From an uncultured Pseudomonadota bacterium (lineage in GTDB: Bacteria > Myxococcota_A > UBA796 > GCA-2862545), in the NCBI GenBank assembly GCA_913061235.1, contig CAJXTB010000028.1:18576-82575 (forward strand): DNA of 64,000 nucleotides, read 5' to 3'. This document shows, piece by piece, positions 53,171-63,078 of this stretch (positions are counted from its first letter, which is position 1; each line of letters opens with the position of its first letter). A program made the translations under genes and the position numbers. The notes beneath the pieces were generated by a model. That model was not told where the DNA came from. It was given only the letters and a program-made list of their open reading frames with translations, and made no database searches.

Positions 53171-53320
53171 TCCTACGACCTGTTGTCAAATCCATGCCCG
53201 CTAACAGAGTAATGACAGGCCTTGGACAGGCTCGGTGACGGCTTCGTGGCGTTGTTCCGGGAGGCCAGTCGGCGTTGTGTGGAGTCGCATTGCGCAATAC
53301 CGAGACCCACTGGAGTCCGA

Positions 53321-54433
53321 ATGCTCATCATGTGGATAGCTGCCTGTTCGTTTGATCAGGTTCCGCCTACGCTCACGGTTCCGCCCCAGAACGCGCCTCG
53401 CGCGGGCGAGATTGCCGTTCCGCTGCTGGTGGAAGATGCCGACCCCGGTGTGGGACAGGTACTGCTTTCGGGGCCGGCGGCGGTTGCTGCAACGGTGGAC
53501 ATGGACCGAATCGTCATTGACACCACCCTGCTGCCTGATGGTCCGACCACGCTCACCGTGACTGCGGTGGACAGCTCTTGGTACCGCAATTCAGTCGAGG
53601 TAGACCTGGCGATTGACGTGGACAATACGCCGGCAGAGGTGGTGCTGACAGCACGCGGTGGTGGGCGCGGGCGGACACTTGGGGTGTTCGTACAGGCCAA
53701 CGAGACCCTCTCGGAGGTCTTTGGTCGTGGACTCGGTGTTGAGACGACGGGACGCGTGCTTCAGCCGACCGTTGGGCGCTGGCTGACTGGCGTGGACTTG
53801 GAAGCCGAGCTGGTGCCAATGCCGGTGGTGATTCGCGTTGTTGACTTGGCCGGAAACCTGACCGAGGTGCACACGACTGTACAGGTCACGGATGTCGACT
53901 ATCCAACGGGCGGACTTATCAATCTGACCGATGCCCAGCGCCGCGCACGCGAAGACGACACGGCTCGTCAACAAGCCATGGCGGACCGACAAGCGGCCTA
54001 CGCTCAAGACATTGGCGGGGCTCGGTGGTCGGGACCGTTCGAGATGCCAACTCGTGGGCGTCGAACGTCTCCGTTCGGGAAGTTTCGTTCCTATTCAGAC
54101 GGTAAGAAGCAGCTTCACACCGGACTTGATGTCGCGGCAGCCACAGGCACACGGGTGGAGGCTGCGGAGGCTGGCGAGGTCGTCATGGCCGAGCTGCAGG
54201 CCATCTACGGCAATGTCGTGATTGTTCACCACGGCGAAGGCGTGTCAACGTCGTACAATCACCTGTCCGAGATTTCGGTGAGCGTTGGTGATGCGGTGGA
54301 GAAAGGGGACAGGCTCGGGGCGGTAGGCTCCACAGGGCAGAGCACCGGGCCGCACCTGCACTGGGGATTGGTGGTGTCCGGCATTCCGGTAAACCCCGAC
54401 GAGTGGCTGACGGACGGGTTCATGGAGCCCTAG
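53321..54433 (+). CDS. M23-family metallopeptidase lipoprotein
   Basis: ATG 53321 follows GGAG at 5 nt and yields a short lipoprotein signal (MLIMWIAACS). Residues about 20-200 are Ig/cadherin-like repeats (VNSTWYRNSVEVDLAIDVDNT-type strands). A coiled, charged linker (AQRRAREDDTARQQAMADRQAAY) leads to the M23 domain with HTGLD at 266-270 and HLHW at 345-348, which hold the zinc. The ligands are intact, so an active peptidoglycan endopeptidase is expected. The 370 aa gene stands alone between two divergent units. Confidence 0.92.
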   Translation: MLIMWIAACSFDQVPPTLTVPPQNAPRAGEIAVPLLVEDADPGVGQVLLSGPAAVAATVDMDRIVIDTTLLPDGPTTLTVTAVDSSWYRNSVEVDLAIDVDNTPAEVVLTARGGGRGRTLGVFVQANETLSEVFGRGLGVETTGRVLQPTVGRWLTGVDLEAELVPMPVVIRVVDLAGNLTEVHTTVQVTDVDYPTGGLINLTDAQRRAREDDTARQQAMADRQAAYAQDIGGARWSGPFEMPTRGRRTSPFGKFRSYSDGKKQLHTGLDVAAATGTRVEAAEAGEVVMAELQAIYGNVVIVHHGEGVSTSYNHLSEISVSVGDAVEKGDRLGAVGSTGQSTGPHLHWGLVVSGIPVNPDEWLTDGFMEP

Positions 54434-54529
54434 TCCTACGCTTGGGGGCGAGCCTTGCTAGACTTCGATGCAATTTTATACATGAATATGAAAATAATAG
54501 ATTGAGAGCAGGGTCGTAGCCGTAAATAG

Positions 54530-54546
54530 TTGGCATGAACCTTGCG
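54530..54546 (+). promoter_or_regulatory. Sigma-54-type -24/-12 promoter of the macroglobulin gene
   Basis: TTGGCATGAACCTTGCG has GG (54532-54533) and GC (54544-54545) exactly 12 bases apart, matching TGGCAC-N5-TTGC with one change. A start site near 54557 would give a leader of about 20 nt with AAGGAG at 54564-54569. The upstream 60 bp is markedly AT-rich, as enhancer-dependent promoters often are. Confidence 0.65.
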
Positions 54547-54576
54547 GAGTGACAAGTCTTGCTAAGGAGCCAGGTC

Positions 54577-57500
54577 ATGCCAAGAATCGTCCCCATCCTG
54601 TTCATTGTGTCCGCTGCGTGTTCGTTCCCGTCGAACAATGAGCCTGCGGAAACACCCAACGCTGACGTGGCCGAGGCCCTCAACGCAGCTTCCCTTGCCG
54701 CCCCTCCGGAGAATCCTCCCGAGTGGTCGGTGGACGGGGTCGCGAACGACCCAGTCGACCTTGGTAATGGCCCGCATGGTCAAGCAGAGGCGGTGGACGT
54801 TGGAGTCGGCGCTGTTCGTGTGTGGACGGACTGGAGTGCTCCGAGCGAGGGCGCGATTGGGCTGCGGTTTGGCGATGCGATGGTGCCAACTGTTGATTCG
54901 CCGATTCCGCAGATCTCGCTTGAGCCGGCCATGGCGGGAACCTGGTCGTGGGCAGAGACCAACATCCTCCGCTTTACACCCGACGATGCCCTGCCTGCCG
55001 GCGTTCCGTACGCCACAGTGCTTGAACACCCTCGCCTGGGCGACAAGACTGTGCGCATCACAGGGACCACTCCGTACTTTCAGTTCGCAGGCAAGGTCGC
55101 GAGCTGGCCGGTTGAGGTGGGCTCACCGCGATTCGTCGGATTTATCAACCAGTTCACCATGGCGGTTGGCGACGGTCCCATTGTGCTGTTGTTCGACCAG
55201 CCTGTGGACCCCAGCATCCTGTCTCGCATGATTCAGGTCACCGGTTCCAATGGCGCTCCGCTGGCTACGCGATTCTCGGCTCCCACGGACGTTTCTTACG
55301 CGAGTGCAGACACGGCTCCGAGCGGACACCTCGTGGCGGTCACGGTGGCTGACCTCCCCGAATCTGGCACCGTAGACATTGTGGTCCCGACCGGAGACGG
55401 GGTCGAGGAACACACGCTGAGCGTGCGGCGTGGCATCGCATTGGATGATGGTTCGTGGATGGACGAGCAGTGGGAGTCTGCTTCCGACGAGCGCTTGCCG
55501 CTGTCGGTTCGTTGGTCGCTGTCGTCGACCACACCCATTGCCGTAGACCAGATTCGCGAAGCGCTTCGCATTGAGCCAGAGCCGCTGTCGATGAGCGTCT
55601 CGGGCTACGGAAATAGCTACCAGGTCGCCATGAGCCTTGAGCAGGGCACCGAGTACTGGGCCAGCATGAACGGTCTGGTTGACGTGCTTGGCAACACGCA
55701 GGACGAGTCCATGACTTGGCAGTTCCGCACCAAGGACCATGTGCCAATGGTCGCACTGCCGTCCTTGCCGGTGGCCGTGGAGTCCGGGCGTGGCGTTGTG
55801 GACCTTCATGTTCGCAATGCAAAGGACCTGACCGCTCGTGCCTCTGCGGTGTCTGAGCAGGATTTCTCCCGCGGCATGCTCGCGAATGGCACGTGCTCTA
55901 TCCGTGCAGGAAGCGCTGTAGAGCTGGCCATGCCTGCGTTTGAGACCACGGCGAATACGCTCGCCACCGTTCCGGTCACGCTGCCGCAAGGCACTGGTCT
56001 TTGGTGTGTTGAGGTCAGCGGCGAAGGCGTCGGAACCGAGGCCTCTGGAAGTGTGGCCTCAACGGTGTTGGTGCAAGCCAGCAACCTAGGCGTCACCGCA
56101 AAGGTAAGCGAGGGCAGTGTCTTTGCCTGGATGACCGAGCTGGCTGACCCACAAGGCGTGGCTGGCGGTCGCGTAGACGTGGTGACGGCTACAGGAACAG
56201 TCGTTGGCACGGGTGTCACGGCCGCGGATGGAACCGCAACGATTGCCCTCGACGAAGCGCATGGACACGGTGTCTCAGAGTCCTTGGTGCTTCTGGCACA
56301 CCGTGGCGATGAGACGGTTGCCGTCCTGCTTCGGGACGACCGGATGAGTGCGGCGTGGCAGCTCGGTCTGCGCGGAGCCACCGAAGGAACCCAGACTCTT
56401 GCCGCGTCGCTGTTTACCGAGCGTGGTGCGTACCGTCCCGGAGACGACGTTCAGCTCACCTTCTTGGGTGGACCCGACATGAAGGGCGACTCCGTCGTCG
56501 TTCGCATTGTCGATGCCCAAGGCCAAGAAGCGCTTCAGCAGGAGGTCGTCCTAGACGACTTCGGCGTGGCGACCCTTGAGGTTCCCACCGCCGAGAGTGC
56601 CAGTGTTGGACCGTGGCAAGTGGTGGCGTCGCATGATGGCGCCGAGGTTCGGCACCGCTTTCGCGTTGAAGAGTACCGGGTTCCGACCTTTGAAGTTGGT
56701 GTGACGGCTCCAGAAGCGTGGCAGCGCGACACGTCGGTCACGGCGGTTCTAGACGGCGCCTACCTGCACGGTGGAACGCTGGATGGACGCGCGGTTAGCT
56801 GGGAAGTTCGTCGAGAACCTGTGGCGTTCAACGTGCCCGGATACGCGCGGTACCGGTTCGCTGTCGACAACGCAAGCATCTCGGGAATCGTCGCCTCCGG
56901 TGATGGCCGCTTGGACGGGTCGGGCACACTGCCAGTGACCTTCAGTCCGTCGCACCCGGCATCGGCGGGTCCGGTTCGCTACACCGTTGACGCCACTGTC
57001 ACCGACGTCGACCGGCAAGCCTACCTGGGACGCACGAGTCGCGTCGTCCATCCTGCCGACTTCTACATTGGCGTAGAGCCGCCTAGCCGGCGGGTTCTCT
57101 CTGCGGGTGAGACGATTGAGGTTCCGGTCATTGCGGTCACGCCCAGTGGAGAGTCTGTGCAGGACGTCCCGGTTCGCCTGCGCCTTGAGCGCGTGGACCA
57201 CCACACCACCACCCGCATGACATCGGGCGCTGCCCAGGTGTTGTCGCGCCCGGTGGAAGTGGAGAGAGACAGTTGTTTGGTGCGTACGACGCAGGGCACC
57301 GCAACCTGCTCCTTCACTGTGCCGGAAGCCGGTCAGTGGCGCGTGCGTGCATGGTCTCAAGATGCCGACGGTAACGACGTTGTCTCGGGATTTGCATTCC
57401 GCGCTGGTGGCGACGAAGTGGCGGCCTGGCCCCGGTTTGACCACGAGCGCATTGATGTGCGCGCGGACAAGCCGTCGTACTCTCCAGGGGATGTGGCTCG

Positions 57501-60168
57501 GCTGATTGTGGAGTCGCCGTTTGACGAGGCCTTCGGCCTGCTGACCCTTGAGCGCGACGGCATTGTGTCGCATCAAGAAGTGCGGATTTCAGGCGATACT
57601 CCGGTCATTGAGGTGCCGATTACCGGCGAGCATGCACCGAATATCTACGCCACCTTGTCGCTGCTTCGTGGCCGTACCCACAACGACCGTGACGCCAGCG
57701 GCTTTGAGACGGGTGCACCGGCCTTCCGCTTGGGAACAGTCGAACTGTCCGTGACATTGGATGCGCAAGAGCTGGCCGTCACAGCGTCTCCTGACCGAGA
57801 CATCGCTGCACCTGGCGAAGGACTGACCGTGGATGTCTTCTTGGAAGACGACCTAGGACGCCCCGTCACTGGGCAGGCCACGGTGATGGTGGTCGATGAA
57901 GCCGTGCTCGGTCTGACCGGCATGCAGACGCCCAATCCGTTGGCCGGCTTGTTCCCAAACCAGCCGCTCGGAGTGCGCACTGCGGACAGTCGCCTAGAGC
58001 TGCCACATGCGCGGCGTGCACGGCATGAAGTGCTGTTCCCCGGTGGCGACGGCGGCGTGATTGAGGGCCAGATCCCAGCAAACCTGCTGCGTTCGCTCTT
58101 CGAGAGCACCGCCTTCTTCGAGGCCCAAGTGCCGGTCACCAGCGGCCGCGGTCAGGTCTCCTTTGACCTGCCAGACAACACCACGACCTACCGGGTCATG
58201 GTGGTGGCCATTGACGAAGACGGTCGCGCGGGCTCCACCGAGCACGATGTGGTGGTTCGCAAGCCGCTCATGGTGCAGGCAGTGACTCCTCGGTTCGTCT
58301 ACCCAGGCGACACCCTGCAGGTGGAAGCGCTGCTGCACAATGGCACGGAAGAAGACGCTCAGGCCGTGATTAGCGGTGGCTTCGTGGGTCTTGATGGCGT
58401 GCTCAACAGCACCACGGTGAGCATTGCGGCGGGTGGAACAGCGCGTGTTCCGGTGGCGGTCGAGGTGAGCTCTACCGAAGACGCCACGATTCGGTTCACC
58501 GCCCAGATGGGTGCGCACATGGACGCTATCGAGGTGACGCTTCCGGTCCTAGAACCTGGTGTGTCACGGACCCAAGTGGTCTCGGAGACGGTGAGCGGTC
58601 CAACCCAGCTTCAGATTGCGCTTCCTGCCGACCGGGTTCGTGGAAGTGAGTCGCTGGAAGTGGTGGCGTCGACAACCGCTCTGACCGAGCTGAAGGACGC
58701 TGTTGGCTACTTGATGGGCTACCCGAACGGCTGCATTGAGCAGACCACCAGCCGGGCCTACCCTTTGGTGATGCTCGAAGACCTGCTGCCCGAGATTGGC
58801 GTTGAGGTCGACCGTGCACAGCTGCGCGAGTACAGCGAAGCCGGTGTGGCGCGCATCTTGAGCTTCCAGACCGAAGGCGGCGGACTGTCCTACTGGCCAG
58901 GTGGCACCGAGTCCCATGCCTTCGCCACATCGTTCGGTCTGACCGCACTGATTGAGGCGAAGAAGAAGGGCTACGACGTGCCCGATGAGGCCCTGGTTCG
59001 CATGGGCGACTACCTGGTCGAGACCCTGTCGAAGGGAGACGTCACCGAGACAATCGCCCACGGCAGCATTGCAGACGGCGACACCCGGGCCCTGTTCGTC
59101 ATGACTCTGGGCCGTCTGGGCCGTCCGCAGCCAGCCTGGGTAGAGTCCTTGTGGGTTGAGCGCGACAAGCTCACGCCGTTTGGCTTGTCCTTCCTGGCGA
59201 TTGCAGCGACCGAGATGAACGCCGACCACCCGCTGGCTGGGCCCATCCTGGCCGAAGTGGAACGCCGCGCCGAGACCGACAGCGATGAAGCCTGGTACGA
59301 AGGCGACTCCCGCGGTGGCTACTCCATGGACAGCCCGCTTCGTAGCCATGCAACCGCCTTGTTGGCATCGGCTACCGGTGGCGGTCAGATGACGTCGAAG
59401 TACCTGCAAGGCCTGCTCGGACGCCGCCAAGGCGGACTGTGGGGCAATACCCAGGAGAACGTGTTCGGTGTCATGGCCATTGCCGCGCTGGCGAAGGCCG
59501 ACACGAACGGCAGCGCTCCGGGGCTGACCCTGGCACACAACGGACAAGCCCTCTCGATAGACGGCATGCAAGCGCCATCGAGCCGTGTGCGCCGTCAAGT
59601 GTGGGGCCACGAAGACCTGGACGCCAATGTGCAGACAGTGACGGCTGACTTTATGGGAGGCTCGCCCGTCACCGTGACTCTGCGAGCCACCTACGACCTG
59701 GCCCTGACCGACGCCAACCGCGCCGCCACCAGCTCGGGCGCCACAGTGGAGCGGACCTACACCACCGTAGACGGACAGCCGATTGGCGATACGATTGAGC
59801 TTGGCTCCTTGGTGGTCGTCACTCTGACCGTGAACACCGACGACGAGCAGAACTACGTAGCCATCGACGACAAGCTGCCCGCCGGTTTGGAGCCCCTGAA
59901 CACCGACTTGGCAACGACCGAGCGGGTGGACTTGGGAACTCTCACTCCGGCCTTGGAGCGCGGCATCGGCCTTCTGTCCTACCGCGAGATTCGTGACCAC
60001 CGCGTGGCCTTCTACGCGGATGAGATGCCAGCTGGCACCGTGTCTTGGCGCTACGTGGCTCGGGCGACAACGCCAGGAACGTTCCTGCGTCCCGCCTCAC
60101 GGGTCGAGGCCATGTACGACGCGGATGTCTTCGCGAGTAGTGAGATTGACTCGGTGACGATTCGCTAA
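54577..60168 (+). CDS. Bacterial alpha-2-macroglobulin lipoprotein (YfhM-like) with thioester
   Basis: ATG 54577 after AAGGAG gives 1863 aa with a lipobox (FIVSAAC). The order fits bacterial alpha-2-macroglobulins: N-terminal MG domains, MG repeats such as VQLTFLGGPDMKGDSVVVRIVD-type strands, a bait-like stretch before FESTAFFEAQVPV, the A2M block FDLPDNTTTYRVMVVAIDEDGRAG, and a thioester domain with GCIEQTTSRAYP (Cys1386-Gln1389), followed by a helical toroid and a C-terminal receptor-like domain. It traps attacking proteases in the periplasm, and the thioester is intact. In many bacteria it pairs with PBP1C, whose gene follows here. Confidence 0.96.
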   Translation: MPRIVPILFIVSAACSFPSNNEPAETPNADVAEALNAASLAAPPENPPEWSVDGVANDPVDLGNGPHGQAEAVDVGVGAVRVWTDWSAPSEGAIGLRFGDAMVPTVDSPIPQISLEPAMAGTWSWAETNILRFTPDDALPAGVPYATVLEHPRLGDKTVRITGTTPYFQFAGKVASWPVEVGSPRFVGFINQFTMAVGDGPIVLLFDQPVDPSILSRMIQVTGSNGAPLATRFSAPTDVSYASADTAPSGHLVAVTVADLPESGTVDIVVPTGDGVEEHTLSVRRGIALDDGSWMDEQWESASDERLPLSVRWSLSSTTPIAVDQIREALRIEPEPLSMSVSGYGNSYQVAMSLEQGTEYWASMNGLVDVLGNTQDESMTWQFRTKDHVPMVALPSLPVAVESGRGVVDLHVRNAKDLTARASAVSEQDFSRGMLANGTCSIRAGSAVELAMPAFETTANTLATVPVTLPQGTGLWCVEVSGEGVGTEASGSVASTVLVQASNLGVTAKVSEGSVFAWMTELADPQGVAGGRVDVVTATGTVVGTGVTAADGTATIALDEAHGHGVSESLVLLAHRGDETVAVLLRDDRMSAAWQLGLRGATEGTQTLAASLFTERGAYRPGDDVQLTFLGGPDMKGDSVVVRIVDAQGQEALQQEVVLDDFGVATLEVPTAESASVGPWQVVASHDGAEVRHRFRVEEYRVPTFEVGVTAPEAWQRDTSVTAVLDGAYLHGGTLDGRAVSWEVRREPVAFNVPGYARYRFAVDNASISGIVASGDGRLDGSGTLPVTFSPSHPASAGPVRYTVDATVTDVDRQAYLGRTSRVVHPADFYIGVEPPSRRVLSAGETIEVPVIAVTPSGESVQDVPVRLRLERVDHHTTTRMTSGAAQVLSRPVEVERDSCLVRTTQGTATCSFTVPEAGQWRVRAWSQDADGNDVVSGFAFRAGGDEVAAWPRFDHERIDVRADKPSYSPGDVARLIVESPFDEAFGLLTLERDGIVSHQEVRISGDTPVIEVPITGEHAPNIYATLSLLRGRTHNDRDASGFETGAPAFRLGTVELSVTLDAQELAVTASPDRDIAAPGEGLTVDVFLEDDLGRPVTGQATVMVVDEAVLGLTGMQTPNPLAGLFPNQPLGVRTADSRLELPHARRARHEVLFPGGDGGVIEGQIPANLLRSLFESTAFFEAQVPVTSGRGQVSFDLPDNTTTYRVMVVAIDEDGRAGSTEHDVVVRKPLMVQAVTPRFVYPGDTLQVEALLHNGTEEDAQAVISGGFVGLDGVLNSTTVSIAAGGTARVPVAVEVSSTEDATIRFTAQMGAHMDAIEVTLPVLEPGVSRTQVVSETVSGPTQLQIALPADRVRGSESLEVVASTTALTELKDAVGYLMGYPNGCIEQTTSRAYPLVMLEDLLPEIGVEVDRAQLREYSEAGVARILSFQTEGGGLSYWPGGTESHAFATSFGLTALIEAKKKGYDVPDEALVRMGDYLVETLSKGDVTETIAHGSIADGDTRALFVMTLGRLGRPQPAWVESLWVERDKLTPFGLSFLAIAATEMNADHPLAGPILAEVERRAETDSDEAWYEGDSRGGYSMDSPLRSHATALLASATGGGQMTSKYLQGLLGRRQGGLWGNTQENVFGVMAIAALAKADTNGSAPGLTLAHNGQALSIDGMQAPSSRVRRQVWGHEDLDANVQTVTADFMGGSPVTVTLRATYDLALTDANRAATSSGATVERTYTTVDGQPIGDTIELGSLVVVTLTVNTDDEQNYVAIDDKLPAGLEPLNTDLATTERVDLGTLTPALERGIGLLSYREIRDHRVAFYADEMPAGTVSWRYVARATTPGTFLRPASRVEAMYDADVFASSEIDSVTIR

Positions 60169-60186
60169 GGCGACGAGTTTAGGAGT

Positions 60187-60222
60187 GGGGTCGTGGCAAT
60201 CGCTGCGGCCCCGTTTGTTTTT
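60187..60222 (+). terminator. Rho-independent terminator after the macroglobulin gene
   Basis: GGGGTCG (60187-60193) pairs with CGGCCCC (60206-60212), one T-G wobble, and is followed by GTTTGTTTTT. It separates the macroglobulin transcript from pbpC. Confidence 0.8.
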
Positions 60223-60299
60223 GGGGCGGACTGTAGGATTGGCCTAGCGTAGATGTTGGCGGTCTGCAGATTCGTGTGGTTGATGTCTCCGGCAGTTCT

Positions 60300-60569
60300 G
60301 GAGGTCAGAAGTCAGCTATCAGAAGTCAGAGCGGGCGCCCTTCGGCGCCAGCGTTTCGGAGGTGGGCGCGAGTCGTGGGCCAGCGGATGGTCTTGGGTAG
60401 GCAGATGTTGTGGGGACGAGCAACAGCAGCGCCTCGGACTCGGGCTTCGCTTTCGACCCGAAGCCTGAAAATGGTTGTTTATCGATCCGCAGTTCTTACC
60501 CAGGAACTACGCAAATGAGAGCGTCGTGAGACGCGAGCTCTGACGGCTGACGGCCGACAGCTGACAACC
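60300..60569. repeat. Dispersed structured repeat, copy 3 (divergent)
   Basis: The left arm carries GTCAGAA/TCAGAAG heptamers (60303-60331) and the right arm CTGACGG, CTGACGG and CTGACAA-type units (60540-60569). The inner left hairpin is a perfect GGCGCC-cttc-GGCGCC (60334-60349). The inner right hairpin is GCGTC-gtga-GACGC (60521-60534), with a sequence unlike the other copies but the same position. It is the most divergent copy, between the macroglobulin terminator and the pbpC promoter. Confidence 0.7.
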
Positions 60570-60664
60570 CGGCCCTCCGAAATCCAAGTCATCCCCACGT
60601 AGTCTCACAATCCCATCTCCCCTCCACGAATCATCGCAAACTCGTTCGGCAACCAAGCGTGTAC

Positions 60665-60681
60665 TTGGCACAAGACCTGCA
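60665..60681 (+). promoter_or_regulatory. Sigma-54-type -24/-12 promoter of pbpC
   Basis: TTGGCACAAGACCTGCA has GG (60667-60668) and GC (60679-60680) exactly 12 bases apart; TGGCAC is a full match and TGCA replaces TTGCA by one base. The expected start near 60692 gives a leader of about 16 nt with GGAGG at 60699-60703 before ATG 60708. Confidence 0.65.
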
Positions 60682-60707
60682 GTCCATTCTCCATTATGGG
60701 AGGTCGT

Positions 60708-63038
60708 ATGAACTGGAGAGCTGTTGCTGGTGGAACTGTGGGAGTGGTCGTCTTGGCTGCTCTTGTTGTCGAAGGTTCCTTCACTGCGTTCCCCTATCCG
60801 TACGCAATGTCCGAAGATGCGGGCTCGTCGTACGTGCTTGTGGACCGAGACGGCCAGCACCTGCGAGAAGCGGTAGGCGTCACGGGAGAGCGAGCGGTCT
60901 GGGTGTCTCTCGACGACATGTCACCGTGGCTCGTCAGCGGGACCATCGCGATTGAGGACCGGCGGTTTTACAGCCATCTAGGCATTGATCCGAAGGGTGT
61001 GGTCCGAGCGGTCGTCCGCAATGTACAAGCGGGCCATGTGGTCTCGGGCGCCTCCACACTGTCCATGCAGACCGCCCGACTACACGCCCACCATCCTCGC
61101 TCTGGACTGGGCAAGGTGTGGCAAGCGGTCGATGGATTGCGTCTGGAGCGGGTCGCAGACAAGGACACCATTCTCGAGCAGTACCTGAACCGGGCGCCGT
61201 ATGGAGCGGGGGCGGTCGGTGTTGAGGCAGCCTCGCAGCGCACTTTTGGTAAGCCGAGCAAGTACCTATCCCTCGCTGAGGCCTCGCTGATTGCGGGTCT
61301 TCCGCAGGCTCCGTCCGCTCACCACCCGTTTGTCAGCGAGACGAGTGCGGTCGCTCGTCAGCACCAGGTATTGGACGCGATGCTGGACACCGAGGTCATC
61401 ACCCAGGACCAATACGACCGAGCGATTGCTGAGCCGTTGGTGTACCGCGATGGCAGTCCACGGCCCGAAGCCATGCACTTCACTGACGCCGTTCTGGCGA
61501 CGCACCCAGAGCCCGGACGGGTGACCACAACACTCGACCGCGACCTCCAGCGTTCCGTTCAGCGCCTAGCGACCGAGCATGTGGCGACGCTGCGCGATGG
61601 CGGCCTGACTCAAGCGGCTGTGGTGGTGCTCGACAACGAGACCTGCGATGTGCGGGTGATGGTTGGCAGTGCCGACTGGTGGTCGGGGGACGACGGCTCG
61701 GTGAACGGCGCGATGTCCCCACGTCAGCCGGGGTCTGCACTCAAGCCGTGGGCGTATGCGACGGCCTGGGAAGGGGACTTTGACCCAGCGAGCGTTGTGG
61801 CGGACATTCCGACCCGCTACCCGGGCGGGGATGGCACATTGATGCGACCGCAGAACTACTCCGAGACCTTCTCTGGACCGGTCTTGATGGGTGAGGCACT
61901 CGCGAGAAGTCTGAATGTTCCAGCAGTTCGGACGGCAAACGCAGCCGGCTTGTCGGACATTCTGGAGCGCATGCAAGCGAGTGGCCTGTCGTCGCTCGAC
62001 CAGTCAGCGGGGCACTACGGCCTGGGCTTGGTCCTTGGCAATGGTGAGGTCACTCCCCTTGAAGTGGCGGCTGGATACGCCATGTTCGCTCGTGGTGGTG
62101 TGTCGTGTACGCCGCGCTTCACTGACGCTAGTGTGGTCGACGATGGTGAGCGTGTCTTCAGTGCGCGAACGACCGCACTCATCACGGATGTGTTGTCTGA
62201 CGAAGGACTTCGAACCCGCGCGTTTGGTGCCAACAACCCGCTGATGGTCGGCTTTCCAGTCGCGGTGAAGACGGGAACGAGCAGCAACTTCCGCGACAGC
62301 TGGGCTGCTGGGTTCACCGCAGAGCACACGGTTGTGGTGTGGGGCGGCGACTTTGGTGGCGCTCCGATGCAGCATCTGTCGGGCTCGGTTGGCGCTGGAC
62401 CCTTGTTTCGTGAGGTCATGCGCGAAGTGTCACTGCGAGGCAGCCAGGGCGGCGTGCCGTCACGGGCGGCTCTACCGGAGGATGTGGTCGAGGTGCATGT
62501 CTGTGCGACGTCAGGGCAGACGCCCACAACCGGATGCCCGACGCGACGGGTAGCGGTGCCGGTACAGACGGCTGCCCGACCGTCCTGCGCGTGGCACCAG
62601 TCTATTCGCATTGACCGTCGCAATGGCCTTCGCGCAAGCGAGCGCTGTCCCGCTGAGCACGTCATTGAGCGCATCTTCGCGGTGCTGCCGGCCAACTATG
62701 CGACGTGGCAACAAGACAACGGCGAGGGCCCGCCGACACGCTACTCACCGCTGTGTCCGTCCGACCGAGTCACGCCAGACGCTGTGGTTGTGGTTCACCC
62801 GAGTCCGGGCGACGTCTTCTTGGTGGAGCCTGGCTACGACCGGTCCACACAGTCCGTTGAGCTGACCGCCGAGGTCGACCCGCCGGTGGGCGAGGTCCGG
62901 TGGCTGGTGGATGGGCGCGAAGTCAGCCGCAACGAGTGGCCGTACACCGGGTCCTGGACGCTAGAACCCGGCGAGCACCACGTTGTGGCGGTCGCCGGGG
63001 ACAGACGGTCGGAGCCGGTCAGTTTCGCGGTTCGTTGA
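60708..63038 (+). CDS. pbpC: Penicillin-binding protein 1C (bifunctional transglycosylase/transpeptidase)
   Basis: ATG 60708 with GGAGG upstream gives 776 aa, the usual PBP1C length; ATG 60696 is less well placed. A signal anchor (VGVVVLAALVVEGSF) leads to the GT51 domain: AIEDRRFYSHLGIDPKGVVRAV, GASTLSMQTARL and LNRAPYGAGAVGVEAAS. The transpeptidase domain has SALK (Ser343), SLN (Ser401) and KTGTS (Lys521). The end is a BiPBP_C-type module (EVRWLVDGREVSRNEWPYTGSW). It polymerises and cross-links peptidoglycan and by genomic convention partners the macroglobulin. Confidence 0.97.
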   Translation: MNWRAVAGGTVGVVVLAALVVEGSFTAFPYPYAMSEDAGSSYVLVDRDGQHLREAVGVTGERAVWVSLDDMSPWLVSGTIAIEDRRFYSHLGIDPKGVVRAVVRNVQAGHVVSGASTLSMQTARLHAHHPRSGLGKVWQAVDGLRLERVADKDTILEQYLNRAPYGAGAVGVEAASQRTFGKPSKYLSLAEASLIAGLPQAPSAHHPFVSETSAVARQHQVLDAMLDTEVITQDQYDRAIAEPLVYRDGSPRPEAMHFTDAVLATHPEPGRVTTTLDRDLQRSVQRLATEHVATLRDGGLTQAAVVVLDNETCDVRVMVGSADWWSGDDGSVNGAMSPRQPGSALKPWAYATAWEGDFDPASVVADIPTRYPGGDGTLMRPQNYSETFSGPVLMGEALARSLNVPAVRTANAAGLSDILERMQASGLSSLDQSAGHYGLGLVLGNGEVTPLEVAAGYAMFARGGVSCTPRFTDASVVDDGERVFSARTTALITDVLSDEGLRTRAFGANNPLMVGFPVAVKTGTSSNFRDSWAAGFTAEHTVVVWGGDFGGAPMQHLSGSVGAGPLFREVMREVSLRGSQGGVPSRAALPEDVVEVHVCATSGQTPTTGCPTRRVAVPVQTAARPSCAWHQSIRIDRRNGLRASERCPAEHVIERIFAVLPANYATWQQDNGEGPPTRYSPLCPSDRVTPDAVVVVHPSPGDVFLVEPGYDRSTQSVELTAEVDPPVGEVRWLVDGREVSRNEWPYTGSWTLEPGEHHVVAVAGDRRSEPVSFAVR

Positions 63039-63078
63039 GCTGTTCGTTGCGCTGTGAGGTTGCTTAGAGCGCCGTTTT

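Noticed and set aside
58564..60000. 478-codon minus-strand ORF
   Set aside because: Antisense shadow of the macroglobulin gene; composition is that of a complementary frame.
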